A stretch of DNA of 64,000 nt from Amycolatopsis pretoriensis (lineage in GTDB: Bacteria; Actinomycetota; Actinomycetes; Mycobacteriales; Pseudonocardiaceae), in NCBI RefSeq assembly GCF_900107925.1, contig NZ_FNUJ01000020.1:1-64000 (forward strand), written 5' to 3'. A model generated the notes under the pieces. That model did not search any database. It was not told where the DNA came from and saw only the letters and a list, made by a program, of their open reading frames with translations. This document shows positions 53,581 to 60,489 of this stretch, one piece after another. Each line of letters begins with the position of its first letter. Positions within the stretch are counted from its first letter, which is position 1. The position numbers and the translations under genes were made by a program.

Positions 53581-54267
53581 GTGTGCCAGGTGAACATCGT
53601 GGAGACCTACACGGGGCACGTCGACCCGGGCGGCGACGCCACCCGCCGCACCCTGGACGCGCTGACCATCACCAAGCTGTCCGTCGGCCCGATGGACAAC
53701 AACGCGTACCTGCTGGTGTGCCGGGCGTCGAACGAAGCCCTGCTCATCGACGCGGCGAACGACCCGGAGCGCATCTCGGACCTGATCGGCCACGGCCCGG
53801 ACCGGCCGGCGTTGCGGACGGTGGTGACCACCCACCAGCACCAGGACCACTGGCAGGCGCTGGGCGCGGTGGCGGGGGCGAACGGAGCCAACACGGCGGC
53901 CCACCCGTTGGACGCTTCGCCGCTGCCGGTGCCGCCGGACTTCTTGGTGGAGCACGGGGACACGCTGACGGTGGGACAGGTCACTCTTTCGGTGATCCAC
54001 TTGAGGGGCCACACGCCGGGGTCGATCGCGTTGCTGTACCGGGATCCTTCGGGGCACCCGCACCTGTTCACCGGGGACTCGCTGTTTCCGGGCGGGGTGG
54101 GGCGGACCACGTCGCCGGAGGACTTCACGTCTTTGGTGGACGATGTTTCGGCGCGGATTTTCGATGAGCTGCCGGATGAGACTTGGTTCTATCCGGGACA
54201 CGGGGACGACTCGACGTTGGGGGCTGAGAGGCCGAAGCTGAAGGAGTGGCGCGAGCGCGGCTGGTAA
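53581..54267 (+). CDS. MBL-fold metallo-hydrolase
   Basis: This 228-aa protein has the metallo-beta-lactamase fold: NAYLLVCRASNEALLIDAAND, the metal motif THQHQDHW, LRGHTPGSIALLYRDPSGHPHLFTGDSLFPGGVGRT, and a final PGHGDDST. The pattern is of the glyoxalase II-like hydrolases; the substrate is unknown. The start is uncertain: GTG 53581 is used, GTG 53590 is in the same frame, and neither has a well-placed ribosome site. Confidence 0.88.
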   Translation: MCQVNIVETYTGHVDPGGDATRRTLDALTITKLSVGPMDNNAYLLVCRASNEALLIDAANDPERISDLIGHGPDRPALRTVVTTHQHQDHWQALGAVAGANGANTAAHPLDASPLPVPPDFLVEHGDTLTVGQVTLSVIHLRGHTPGSIALLYRDPSGHPHLFTGDSLFPGGVGRTTSPEDFTSLVDDVSARIFDELPDETWFYPGHGDDSTLGAERPKLKEWRERGW

Positions 54268-54307
54268 GGTTGCGTGCCCGTGGCGCGAGAGCTCCGACGG
54301 GTAACCT

Positions 54308-54339
54308 TTGACTGCCGGCGTCTCTCCGGCGCCTAACCT
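54308..54339 (+). promoter_or_regulatory. possible promoter of the tRNA-like gene
   Basis: TTGACT (54308-54313) followed after 20 bases by TAACCT (54334-54339) lies 35 bases before the tRNA-like gene. Spacing is long for a standard promoter, so this is tentative. Confidence 0.35.
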
Positions 54340-54373
54340 GATCAGTTGGCGCCACCAGGAGAGATACCCGGAT

Positions 54374-54443
54374 GGCCGATTGGTGTAATGGTGAACACAC
54401 CTCAATTGCGAGGAGTTCCCGGGTTCGATTCCCGGGTCGGCTG
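54374..54443 (+). tRNA. tRNA-like gene with shortened anticodon arm
   Basis: The 70 bases fold as a tRNA. Acceptor strands GGCCGAT (54374-54380) and GTCGGCT (54436-54442) pair with wobble pairs at both ends. The D stem is GTGT/ACAC (54383-54386, 54395-54398) with loop AATGGTGA. The T stem is CCGGG/CCCGG with the canonical loop TTCGATT, and the variable loop is AGTTC. The anticodon arm (54400-54413) has only 14 bases, CCTC-AATTGC-GAGG: a 4-bp stem and 6-base loop instead of 5 bp and 7. No normal anticodon can be placed and no CCA is encoded. It is a tRNA pseudogene or a non-standard tRNA; the D arm resembles tRNA-Gln. Confidence 0.75.
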
Positions 54444-54476
54444 AGCGCAGGGGCTGCCCCTGCGCTCAGCCGACCC
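54434..54476 (+). terminator. 20-bp hairpin overlapping the tRNA-like 3' end
   Basis: A perfect 20-bp stem (54434-54453 with 54457-54476) has a CTG loop. Its left arm begins GGGTCGGCT, which is the last T-stem bases plus the acceptor strand of the tRNA-like gene. The hairpin and the tRNA fold therefore exclude each other. It would serve as a strong terminator, but sharing bases with the RNA body is unusual. Confidence 0.9.
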
Positions 54477-54509
54477 TGGAATCCCAGAGTTCACACAGGA
54501 ATTCACATC

Positions 54510-55250
54510 GTGTCCTCTTTCAAGGTCTGGAAATATCACCACAGCAACTCAGACTTACTCGAAATCGGGTTCACAACCACGACACGATACTGCAAGGAAT
54601 TCATCCGACAGGGCCGCCAGCGAGAGGCGGACTCTCAAACCCGGCTGGCCGCGGTCAACCTGGCCGCACTCTTCGAGAGCCGCCTGATGGAACTGATCTT
54701 CCACGAAGATTCAGCCGTCTACGCCGATCGAGGCAGGATTCTTGCCTGCGCCACAATGTCCGGCACCTGGCGCAAATTGGTGGACGAAGGCTTCGCTCAA
54801 CTCGAAGGCATTCGCCTCAGCCTGGTCCCCCGAGGCTTGAGGTCCTCGAACAAATCTCGCCACACGGAGATCATCACCGCAATCGACGACCATGTGGTGC
54901 CACTGATCGAACTCAGGAACGCGTTGGCGCACGGAGGCTGGGAATACACGCTGACTGATGATCGGATGACAGTCTCGCAGACCAAGATGCAACACCTCCG
55001 GACCACGTCGTTGTGGCATCTCCAGGTGCAACACAATCTCTTCGGCCATCTTTACAAAGCCGTCTATGACCTGCTGATAGCGAAGTCATTCGAACGCGAC
55101 TTCGACAAGCATTTCAACAACCTGCACGCAGCAACCGCCAGACTGAAAAGGAACGGTTCGAAGGACTGGGAGGCGATGCTCCAGCGGAGGTGGCAGCGAC
55201 GCCCCGCACGAATGCATTTACCTCCCGCAACCAAAAGAGCCATACCCTGA
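54510..55250 (+). CDS. HEPN-like hypothetical protein, low GC, two TTA codons
   Basis: I do not recognise this 246-aa protein by name. It is all helical and contains R136-N-A-L-A-H141 followed by GGW (LIELRNALAHGGWEYTL), the R-x4-H form of HEPN ribonucleases. HEPN proteins cut RNA in toxin-antitoxin and phage-defence systems. GC is clearly lower than the neighbours (28 of 60 bases in 54541-54600), and there are TTA codons at residue 16 and near the C terminus (MHLPP), rare in actinomycetes and dependent on the bldA-type tRNA. GTG 54510 follows AGGA by nine bases. It lies right after the tRNA-like gene and appears acquired. The role is unproven. Confidence 0.7.
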   Translation: MSSFKVWKYHHSNSDLLEIGFTTTTRYCKEFIRQGRQREADSQTRLAAVNLAALFESRLMELIFHEDSAVYADRGRILACATMSGTWRKLVDEGFAQLEGIRLSLVPRGLRSSNKSRHTEIITAIDDHVVPLIELRNALAHGGWEYTLTDDRMTVSQTKMQHLRTTSLWHLQVQHNLFGHLYKAVYDLLIAKSFERDFDKHFNNLHAATARLKRNGSKDWEAMLQRRWQRRPARMHLPPATKRAIP

Positions 55251-55462
55251 CGGAGTGATACAACACCGCGACGCTCGGTCGCCAAGCGCTTGCGTCGATG
55301 TCGACAGGTCGGGGATCGGGTCGCGTCCGCCGAGACTGCCCGCCACGTTCGGAGCAGCCGGGTAACGATAAGGGACTCCCGCGCAACTCCCGGACCAACC
55401 GGACGTCCCCCGAGAACCCAGCGCTGGGACTTCCACCGGTTCACTCCCGCAGGAGGTCCACC

Positions 55463-55945
55463 ATGTCCAGACCCGTCAGACGCGCCCTTCTCGCGGTCAC
55501 CCTGCTGCTCGCCGCGAGCGTGGCCGCCGCCGCGCCGGCTCAGGCCGTCAACAGCGTTCCCACCCTGACCGCCATCCGGACCGGGAACAACCCCACCTTC
55601 GACCGGGTTGTGCTCGATCTCGGTCCCGGGAGCGCGCCCACTCCCGGCTACCAGCTCGTCGACGAGCTCATCGCCGATCCGAGCAGCGAAATCGTGTGGC
55701 TCACCGGGGAGTACTTCATCAACGTCAGCGTGCCGTACGCCGCGGCGCACGATGACAACGGGAATCCCACCTACACCGGGCCGGTGAAGTTCCGGACCCG
55801 GAACCTGAGCAACGTCATGGCCGTCGCCGTGATCGGGGACTGGGAGGCGCACCTGCTGATCGGGCTCGGGGTGCGGTCGCGGACCACGGTGAACGTCTTC
55901 ACGCTCACCGCGCCCAACCGCGTCGTCATCGACGTGGCCCACTAG
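55463..55945 (+). CDS. secreted AMIN-like domain protein
   Basis: This 160-aa exported protein has a signal peptide (MSRPVRRALLAVTLLLAASV, cleavage near AQA-VN). The mature domain opens with VPTLTAIRTGNNPTFDRVVLDL and ends with LTAPNRVVIDVAH, the pattern of AMIN-like proteins thought to bind cell-wall glycans. ATG 55463 follows AGGAGG by six bases. Monocistronic and convergent with the DUF1684 gene. Confidence 0.85.
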   Translation: MSRPVRRALLAVTLLLAASVAAAAPAQAVNSVPTLTAIRTGNNPTFDRVVLDLGPGSAPTPGYQLVDELIADPSSEIVWLTGEYFINVSVPYAAAHDDNGNPTYTGPVKFRTRNLSNVMAVAVIGDWEAHLLIGLGVRSRTTVNVFTLTAPNRVVIDVAH

Positions 55946-55960
55946 GGGACAGCGGGGGAG

Positions 55961-56743
55961 TCACCCGCGCTCGTGCGGGATCTTCTCCCCCGCCTCCACC
56001 GCGAACGGCAGGTCGTTGCCCGCCGGCGGCAGCGGGCACGTCGCGAAGTCCGTGAACGCGCACGGCAGGTTCACCGCCCGGTTGAAGTCCAGCGTCACCG
56101 ATCCGTCGGCCGACGGCGCGCCGACCGGCAGCGAACGGTTCGCCGCGTACGTCGTCACCCCGCTCGTCCCGTCGGTGAACAGGATGCTCAAGCCGCCTTC
56201 TTTGCCGTTGAACGCCGTCAGCGTGTGCGTCTGGCCGCCAAAAGAAAAGTGCACCACTCCCGGCGCCGTGTAGACGTGGCTCAGGCCCTCCACCACGGCC
56301 CCGACCGTGGTCGGCCGCGGCGCGTCGAACGGCTCGAAGCGCCCCTCGATCACCCAGGAGGGAGACGGCTCGTACGCCGGGACGCCGTGGAACGCCCTCA
56401 GCACCTCGGCCTTCGGGTCGTGCACGCGGATCAGGTACCCCGACCGGCGCGCGACCTCGATCTCGACGTCGCCGGCCAGCACCCGCGTGCCCGCGCCGCT
56501 GTTGACCAGCTCGAACCGGCGGACCTCCGTGATCGGCGAGCCCTCGTGCGTCAGCGACGCGCCGGCCGGGTCGACGTACGCCGCTTCCGCGTCCTGCCAC
56601 CAGCGGCCGGGGATGCCGGGGTACTCGCGCGGGGAATCGGTCAGCCAGTCGAGCGACACCAGCGCCAGCCAGCCGTGCGGCGCCGCGAGGTCCTCCTCGC
56701 GCCGGGTCTTCCAGTCCTGCCACTCGCTCGTGAACGTGCTCAT
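55961..56743 (-). CDS. DUF1684 domain protein
   Basis: This 260-aa protein matches DUF1684: WQDWKTRREEDLAAPHGWLALVSLDWL near the start, then AGDVEIEVARRSGYLIRVHD, GGQTHTLTAFNGKEGGLSILFTD, and the C-terminal block DFNRAVNLPCAFTDFATCPLPPAGNDLPFAVEAGEK. The C-terminal His/Cys-free core has no assigned reaction. No signal peptide. ATG 56743 lies 21 bases after the cyclase-like gene on the same strand, so it may be the last gene of that cluster or a chance neighbour. Confidence 0.85.
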   Translation of the reverse strand: MSTFTSEWQDWKTRREEDLAAPHGWLALVSLDWLTDSPREYPGIPGRWWQDAEAAYVDPAGASLTHEGSPITEVRRFELVNSGAGTRVLAGDVEIEVARRSGYLIRVHDPKAEVLRAFHGVPAYEPSPSWVIEGRFEPFDAPRPTTVGAVVEGLSHVYTAPGVVHFSFGGQTHTLTAFNGKEGGLSILFTDGTSGVTTYAANRSLPVGAPSADGSVTLDFNRAVNLPCAFTDFATCPLPPAGNDLPFAVEAGEKIPHERG

Positions 56744-56764
56744 CGCGGGCCCCTTTCCCGTCGG

Positions 56765-57370
56765 CTACGACGGTGCCAACCCACCGCCCGGGCCGGTATT
56801 CCGCGTCCCAGTATCCGGACCGGTCCGCAACCACGCGATTTCGCGCTCGCCGCCGGCCGGGACGACCACGCGCCGGAACCCCGGCCCGTCCGGGAGCGCC
56901 GCGTGGAACCGGTCGGAGACGATCAGCAGCTGGTCCAGCTCCGGCGCCGCGGCGAGCGCCGCCTTCAGCACCTCGGCTTCGCACAGCCAGACCGCCAGCG
57001 CGACCGCGGCGCCGCCGAAGTTCGGCGGGCGCAGCACGACGTCGCCGTGGTCGGCCGCGAGCCGCAGCCGGAGCCGGCCGAACTCGTTGAGGTGGCGGTT
57101 GCGGCGCCCCAGCGCGCCGGCCACCTCGCCGGCGAACTCCCCCGCCACCCACGGCAGCGGCACGGCCGGCGGGATGACCAGCGTCGTGCTGTCCCCCTCC
57201 GGCCGGCGGTACCACGTCGGCGTGCGGTACGGCACCGGGACGCGGTCGAACACCTCGTCCAGCACCCCGTCGAGGATGGTGCCGAGGTGCACCGCGCGGG
57301 CGGTGCCGCCGCGGCTCGGGGCGACGATCCCGATCCGGACGACGGTCGCGGCCACCGGAACGGTGCGCAT
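56765..57370 (-). CDS. cyclase-fold-like hypothetical protein
   Basis: This 201-aa protein resembles the degenerate nucleotidyl-cyclase-like domain in many actinomycete proteins. GTILDGVLDEVFDRV begins a helix, RRPEGDSTTLVIPPAVPLPWVAG sits where active cyclases have GDG-L, and RLRLRLAADHGDVV, GGAAVALAVWLCEAEVLKAAL and DQLLIVSDRFHAAL follow the usual order. The metal-binding aspartates of true cyclases are not evident, so it may bind a nucleotide without making one. It starts seven bases after the 321-aa gene and is coupled to it. Family placement is from memory and moderately sure. Confidence 0.65.
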   Translation of the reverse strand: MRTVPVAATVVRIGIVAPSRGGTARAVHLGTILDGVLDEVFDRVPVPYRTPTWYRRPEGDSTTLVIPPAVPLPWVAGEFAGEVAGALGRRNRHLNEFGRLRLRLAADHGDVVLRPPNFGGAAVALAVWLCEAEVLKAALAAAPELDQLLIVSDRFHAALPDGPGFRRVVVPAGGEREIAWLRTGPDTGTRNTGPGGGLAPS

Positions 57371-57377
57371 GACCTCC

Positions 57378-58343
57378 TCAGTCCTCCCGGGGGTCGAAGG
57401 ACCACTGCAGGCCGTAGCTCAGCCCCTGGTGCAGCTCGTGGAACTCGAGCCCCACCTCGCCGACCCGGTTGACCGTCAGCGCGTCGCCGGAGTCGACGCC
57501 GTCGTCGACGACCCGGCCCGGCACGCCGTTGAGCCGCCACACGCGCGACGGCGGCGCCGCGCGGTCGAACCGCACGCGCACCGAGAACTCTTCGCACCGG
57601 CGCAGGGGTGTCATGACGTAGTAGGGCCGCAGCGACGTGCGCCGCGGCGCGAACCGGATGCCGTACTCATGGCGCTGGCCCAGCCGCAACGGGCTGGGCA
57701 GCCGCATGATGAACTGCGCGTGGCTCACCGACACCTGGCGCGCTTCGACGATTTCGCCGCCGAACAGGACGTCGGCGGTGATGTCCGGGACGGGGTCGCT
57801 GCCCGGCTCGGCCGGGACGCTGAACGAGAGCACGAGCTCGTCGAGCTCGTCGACCTCCGCGACGATCCGGCGTTCTTCCTCCAGGTCCGGCGGGTCGCGG
57901 TCGAGCCGCAGCCGCGCCTTCATCGACTCGACGTACCAGCCGGCCAGCGGGTGCAGGTCGCGCCCGGCCGGGGGCGCGCCGAGCAGCTCGTCGAGCCGGC
58001 GGAACGCCAGGTCGATCCGGCGGCGGGCGGTGCGCGGGTCGCGGTCCAAGACGCTGGCCAGCCACGAGATCCGCCGGTCGAGGAACTCCCCCGCGGCCTC
58101 TTCGTGCAGGCCGAGCGCCGCGAGCGCGGCCAGCCGCAGGTCGGCGGGCAGCCGGCCGCACAGCTCGGTGAGCCGCAGCACGAGCTTCTGGCGGGCGGCG
58201 GCGGGCTGGTCGGCGGCGGTGATTTCGCACGCTTCGCGCAGGCAGGGGCCGATCCGCTGGTGCAGGTCGGCCGCGTCGAGCCCGCGGCCGCGGCGCAGTT
58301 CGTTCAGCTCGCGTACGAACGGGAAGGAGTTCTCCGGTCGCAT
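57378..58343 (-). CDS. hypothetical protein, partner of the cyclase-like gene
   Basis: I do not recognise this 321-aa protein. Residues 1-125 are helical (LNELRRGRGLDAADLHQRIGPCLREACEI, RQKLVLRLTELCGRLPADLRLAALAALGLHEEA) and end in a segment like a small DNA-binding helix pair (RDPRTARRRIDLAFRRLDELL). Residues 165-321 look like a beta-rich domain (FIMRLPSPLRLGQRHEYGIRF, LRPYYVMTPLRRCEEFSVRVRFD, VWRLNGVPGRVVDDG). No signal peptide or spans. ATG 58343 has a GGGAGGGGGTGGG site. It lies downstream of two small peptide genes and a hairpin. Confidence 0.7.
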   Translation of the reverse strand: MRPENSFPFVRELNELRRGRGLDAADLHQRIGPCLREACEITAADQPAAARQKLVLRLTELCGRLPADLRLAALAALGLHEEAAGEFLDRRISWLASVLDRDPRTARRRIDLAFRRLDELLGAPPAGRDLHPLAGWYVESMKARLRLDRDPPDLEEERRIVAEVDELDELVLSFSVPAEPGSDPVPDITADVLFGGEIVEARQVSVSHAQFIMRLPSPLRLGQRHEYGIRFAPRRTSLRPYYVMTPLRRCEEFSVRVRFDRAAPPSRVWRLNGVPGRVVDDGVDSGDALTVNRVGEVGLEFHELHQGLSYGLQWSFDPRED

Positions 58344-58441
58344 CCCACCCCCTCCCGTGCCCGGTGGAATCGAACGACCACATTACCAAGCGCGATTCCG
58401 CGCCGACGTGACAGATCCTGGACATCGCATTCGCGGAATAC

Positions 58442-58472
58442 CCGGCCGGCCGACCCCCCACGAGCCGGCCGG
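58442..58472 (-). terminator. hairpin after the 14-aa peptide gene
   Basis: CCGGCCGGC (58442-58450) pairs with GCCGGCCGG (58464-58472) across 13 bases. It begins about 16 bases after the peptide stop on the minus strand. It may end or attenuate the micropeptide transcript before the 321-aa gene. Confidence 0.65.
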
Positions 58473-58487
58473 CCGGGCCGCCGCGGG

Positions 58488-58532
58488 TCAGTTCGCGCCG
58501 AAGATCAGCGCCCAGACTGAGTGGCTCTCCAT
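58488..58532 (-). CDS. 14-aa micropeptide MESHSVWALIFGAN
   Basis: ATG 58532 is preceded by GAGGAGG eight bases upstream, an unusually good ribosome site, and the frame ends at TGA 58488. The peptide has a polar head (MESHS) and a hydrophobic tail (VWALIFG). It follows the 55-aa membrane-peptide gene by 13 bases and precedes a hairpin. It could be a signalling peptide, a regulatory leader or a membrane-active peptide. There is no proof of translation beyond the ribosome site and gene position. Confidence 0.55.
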   Translation of the reverse strand: MESHSVWALIFGAN

Positions 58533-58545
58533 CACACACACCTCC

Positions 58546-58713
58546 TCATCGCTGCACCCAGGCCGAGACGGGGAGCGGAGCGGAGCCGTGCGACGTCGGC
58601 GCGTCCGGTTCCGCCGCGTTTCCGGTGGCCGTCAGGAATCCCAGAACGGCCCCGACCACGAACGCGGCGAAGACGGATTTCACCAGGGTCAAGATCCTGC
58701 AGTAGACGTTCAC
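58546..58713 (-). CDS. 55-aa membrane or secreted peptide
   Basis: GTG 58713 follows GGGGAG by nine bases and the frame stays open to TGA 58546. The product has a charged start, one hydrophobic segment (LVKSVFAAFVVGAVLGFLTA, residues 10-29) and a polar tail of about 25 residues rich in Pro and Ser. It is either a single-span protein or an exported peptide cleaved near GNA-AE. It sits between the Crp-type gene and the 14-aa peptide gene, all on the minus strand. I know of no named family. Confidence 0.6.
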   Translation of the reverse strand: MNVYCRILTLVKSVFAAFVVGAVLGFLTATGNAAEPDAPTSHGSAPLPVSAWVQR

Positions 58714-58829
58714 GGCAAAGCACTCCCCGACCTCGCTCGAAAAACGGGAATCCGGCCGGTCGGCATCTGTTTCTTTTCCGGCCGGAACCCAGGATCCCGC
58801 CGGGGCGGGGTGTGCTCAGAGGACCGTTG

Positions 58830-59537
58830 TCACGGGTGTTGTGTGCCGTTTGGCTCAGAACGGGCGAAGTTGCGCAGGACGCTCGGCTTGCGGATGAGGA
58901 TCCGGCGGCGGCCGGTCTCGACGATCCCCCGCTCCCGCAGCACACGCAACGTTCGTGCGACGGTACGCCGTGCGGCGCCGATCTGCGAGGCGATGTCCTC
59001 CTGGGAGAACGCGGCCTCGATGAGCACCCCTTCCGGGACGCGCTTGCCGCGCTCCTCGGCCAGCCTGACCAGGAAGACCGCGACCCGGCGGCTGACGTCG
59101 AAGGCGGCGGAGCCGATCCGGGCCGACTCGGCGTCGCGCAGCCGGGACGCAACGGTCTTGATCGTCGCGATGGCGATTTCGGGGCGCGTGTGCAGGACGT
59201 CGACGAACTCGGCGCCGGTCAGCTGGACGACGGTGCAGGGCTCGATAGCGCGCACCGACGCCGACCGCGGCCGGCCGGTGACGGCGGCGAGGTCGCCGAG
59301 CACCTCGCCCGGGCCGCGCAGGCCGAAGAGCACCTCACGGCCGTCCTCGACGATCATGGAGACGCGCACCCAGCCGGAGACCAGCACGTGGACGTGGTCG
59401 GTGGGGTCGCCCTGCATGAGCAGGGCGTCGTTCGCCCGGAACCGGCGGCGGGTGCCCCGGGCGAGCAGGTAGTCGCGATCGGCATCGGCGAGGTAAGCGA
59501 GGAGCGCACCCTCGCCCGCGTCGTCGTGCCCGCTCAT
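58830..59537 (-). CDS. Crp/Fnr family regulator
   Basis: This 235-aa regulator has an N-terminal cyclic-nucleotide-binding-type beta barrel (RFRANDALLMQGDPTDHVHVLVSGWVRVSMIVEDGREVLFGLRGPGEVLGDLAAVTGRPRSASVRAIE) and a C-terminal winged helix (AAFSQEDIASQIGAARRTVARTLRVLRERGIVETGRRRILI). The barrel has the GE-L-(11)-RSA arrangement of cAMP-type sites. ATG 59537 follows GGAGGGGAACC. It leads the minus-strand cluster with two micropeptides and a cyclase-like protein, which suggests nucleotide-linked control (inference). Confidence 0.93.
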   Translation of the reverse strand: MSGHDDAGEGALLAYLADADRDYLLARGTRRRFRANDALLMQGDPTDHVHVLVSGWVRVSMIVEDGREVLFGLRGPGEVLGDLAAVTGRPRSASVRAIEPCTVVQLTGAEFVDVLHTRPEIAIATIKTVASRLRDAESARIGSAAFDVSRRVAVFLVRLAEERGKRVPEGVLIEAAFSQEDIASQIGAARRTVARTLRVLRERGIVETGRRRILIRKPSVLRNFARSEPNGTQHP

Positions 59538-59611
59538 GGTTCCCCTCCGGAGGTTCACCGTAACCCGGCGTGGCAGCTCCCGGCGAGGGTCGCGACCGGT
59601 AGGGTCGCCGC

Positions 59612-60073
59612 GTGGACGTGGAGATCTTCACCGACGGCGCGTGCAGCGGGAACCCGGGACCGGGCGGCTGGGGCGCGGTCCTCCGCTACGGGCGGCACGA
59701 GCGCGAGCTGTACGGCGGCGAAGCCACCCCGACGACGAACAACCGGATGGAGCTGACGGCGCCGATCCGCGCGCTGGAGAGCCTGACCCGGCCGTCGCAG
59801 GTCCGCGTGTACACCGACAGCACGTACGTGCGCAACGGCATCATGCAGTGGCTCCCGCGGTGGAAGAAGAACGGCTGGCAGACGACGGCGCGCGAGCCGG
59901 TGAAGAACGCCGACCTGTGGCAGCGCCTGGACGCGGCGGCGGGCGCGCACGAGGTCGAGTGGCTGTGGGTCAAGGGCCACGCGGGACACCCGGAGAACGA
60001 GCGCGCCGACCGGCTCGCGGTGCGCGGGGCCCAGGAGGCGCGGGAGTCCGGGAAGCCGGTCAACGCCGGTTAG
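59612..60073 (+). CDS. rnhA: ribonuclease HI
   Basis: This 153-aa enzyme cleaves RNA in RNA-DNA hybrids. The catalytic residues are in IFTDGACSGNPGPGGWGAVL (Asp8), NNRMELTAPIRAL (Glu), VYTDSTYVRNGI (Asp) and WVKGHAGHPENERADRLA (Asp of ERAD), all present. GTG 59612. It precedes the YchJ-type gene by about 40 bases on the same strand. Confidence 0.97.
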   Translation: MDVEIFTDGACSGNPGPGGWGAVLRYGRHERELYGGEATPTTNNRMELTAPIRALESLTRPSQVRVYTDSTYVRNGIMQWLPRWKKNGWQTTAREPVKNADLWQRLDAAAGAHEVEWLWVKGHAGHPENERADRLAVRGAQEARESGKPVNAG

Positions 60074-60114
60074 TCCTCAGTAGACGGTCGCGGCGGCCGT
60101 GGGATGATTCCGGG

Positions 60115-60489
60115 ATGACTTCGTGCCCGTGCGGTCTCGCCGAGTCCTACGCCGCCTGTTGCGGCCGGTTCCACGACGGTGGCCTCGCGGCGCCGACGGC
60201 CGAGCTGCTGATGCGCTCGCGGTTCAGCGCGTTCGCCGTGGGGGACACGGCGTACCTGCTGCGCACGTGGCACCCGGACACCCGACCGCGCCGGCTCGCG
60301 CTCGACCCCGGTCAGGAGTGGACGCGGCTGGAGATCCTCGGCCGCACCGGCGGCGGCCTGCTGCACACCGAGGGCACGGTGGAGTTCCGGGCGCACTACC
60401 GCCACGGCGGCCGTGAGGGGTTCATGGAGGAGAACAGCCGCTTCCGGCGCGCGGACGGGCAGTGGGTCTACCTGGACGCGGAAGCCTGA
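60115..60489 (+). CDS. YchJ family SEC-C motif protein
   Basis: This 124-aa protein starts with the zinc-binding SEC-C-type motif (CPCGLAESYAACCGRFHDG) and continues with PTAELLMRSRFSAFAVGDTAYLLRTWHPDTRP, then EGTVEFRAHYRHGGREGFMEENSRFRR, the pattern of YchJ-type NTF2-like proteins. Function is unknown. ATG 60115 with CGGGATG context. Downstream of rnhA. Confidence 0.9.
   Translation: MTSCPCGLAESYAACCGRFHDGGLAAPTAELLMRSRFSAFAVGDTAYLLRTWHPDTRPRRLALDPGQEWTRLEILGRTGGGLLHTEGTVEFRAHYRHGGREGFMEENSRFRRADGQWVYLDAEA

Noticed and set aside
54372..54509. N-terminal extension of the HEPN-like protein starting at ATG 54372 after AGGAGA
   Set aside because: The extra 46 codons are the tRNA-like gene and hairpin translated; the GTG at 54510 has its own ribosome site and the protein-like composition begins there.
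55251..55462. Right-hand attachment-site copy of the tRNA-like 3' end
   Set aside because: No direct repeat of the tRNA-like 3' sequence could be found by eye between the HEPN-like gene and the AMIN-like gene, so integration by a tRNA-targeting element is not shown.
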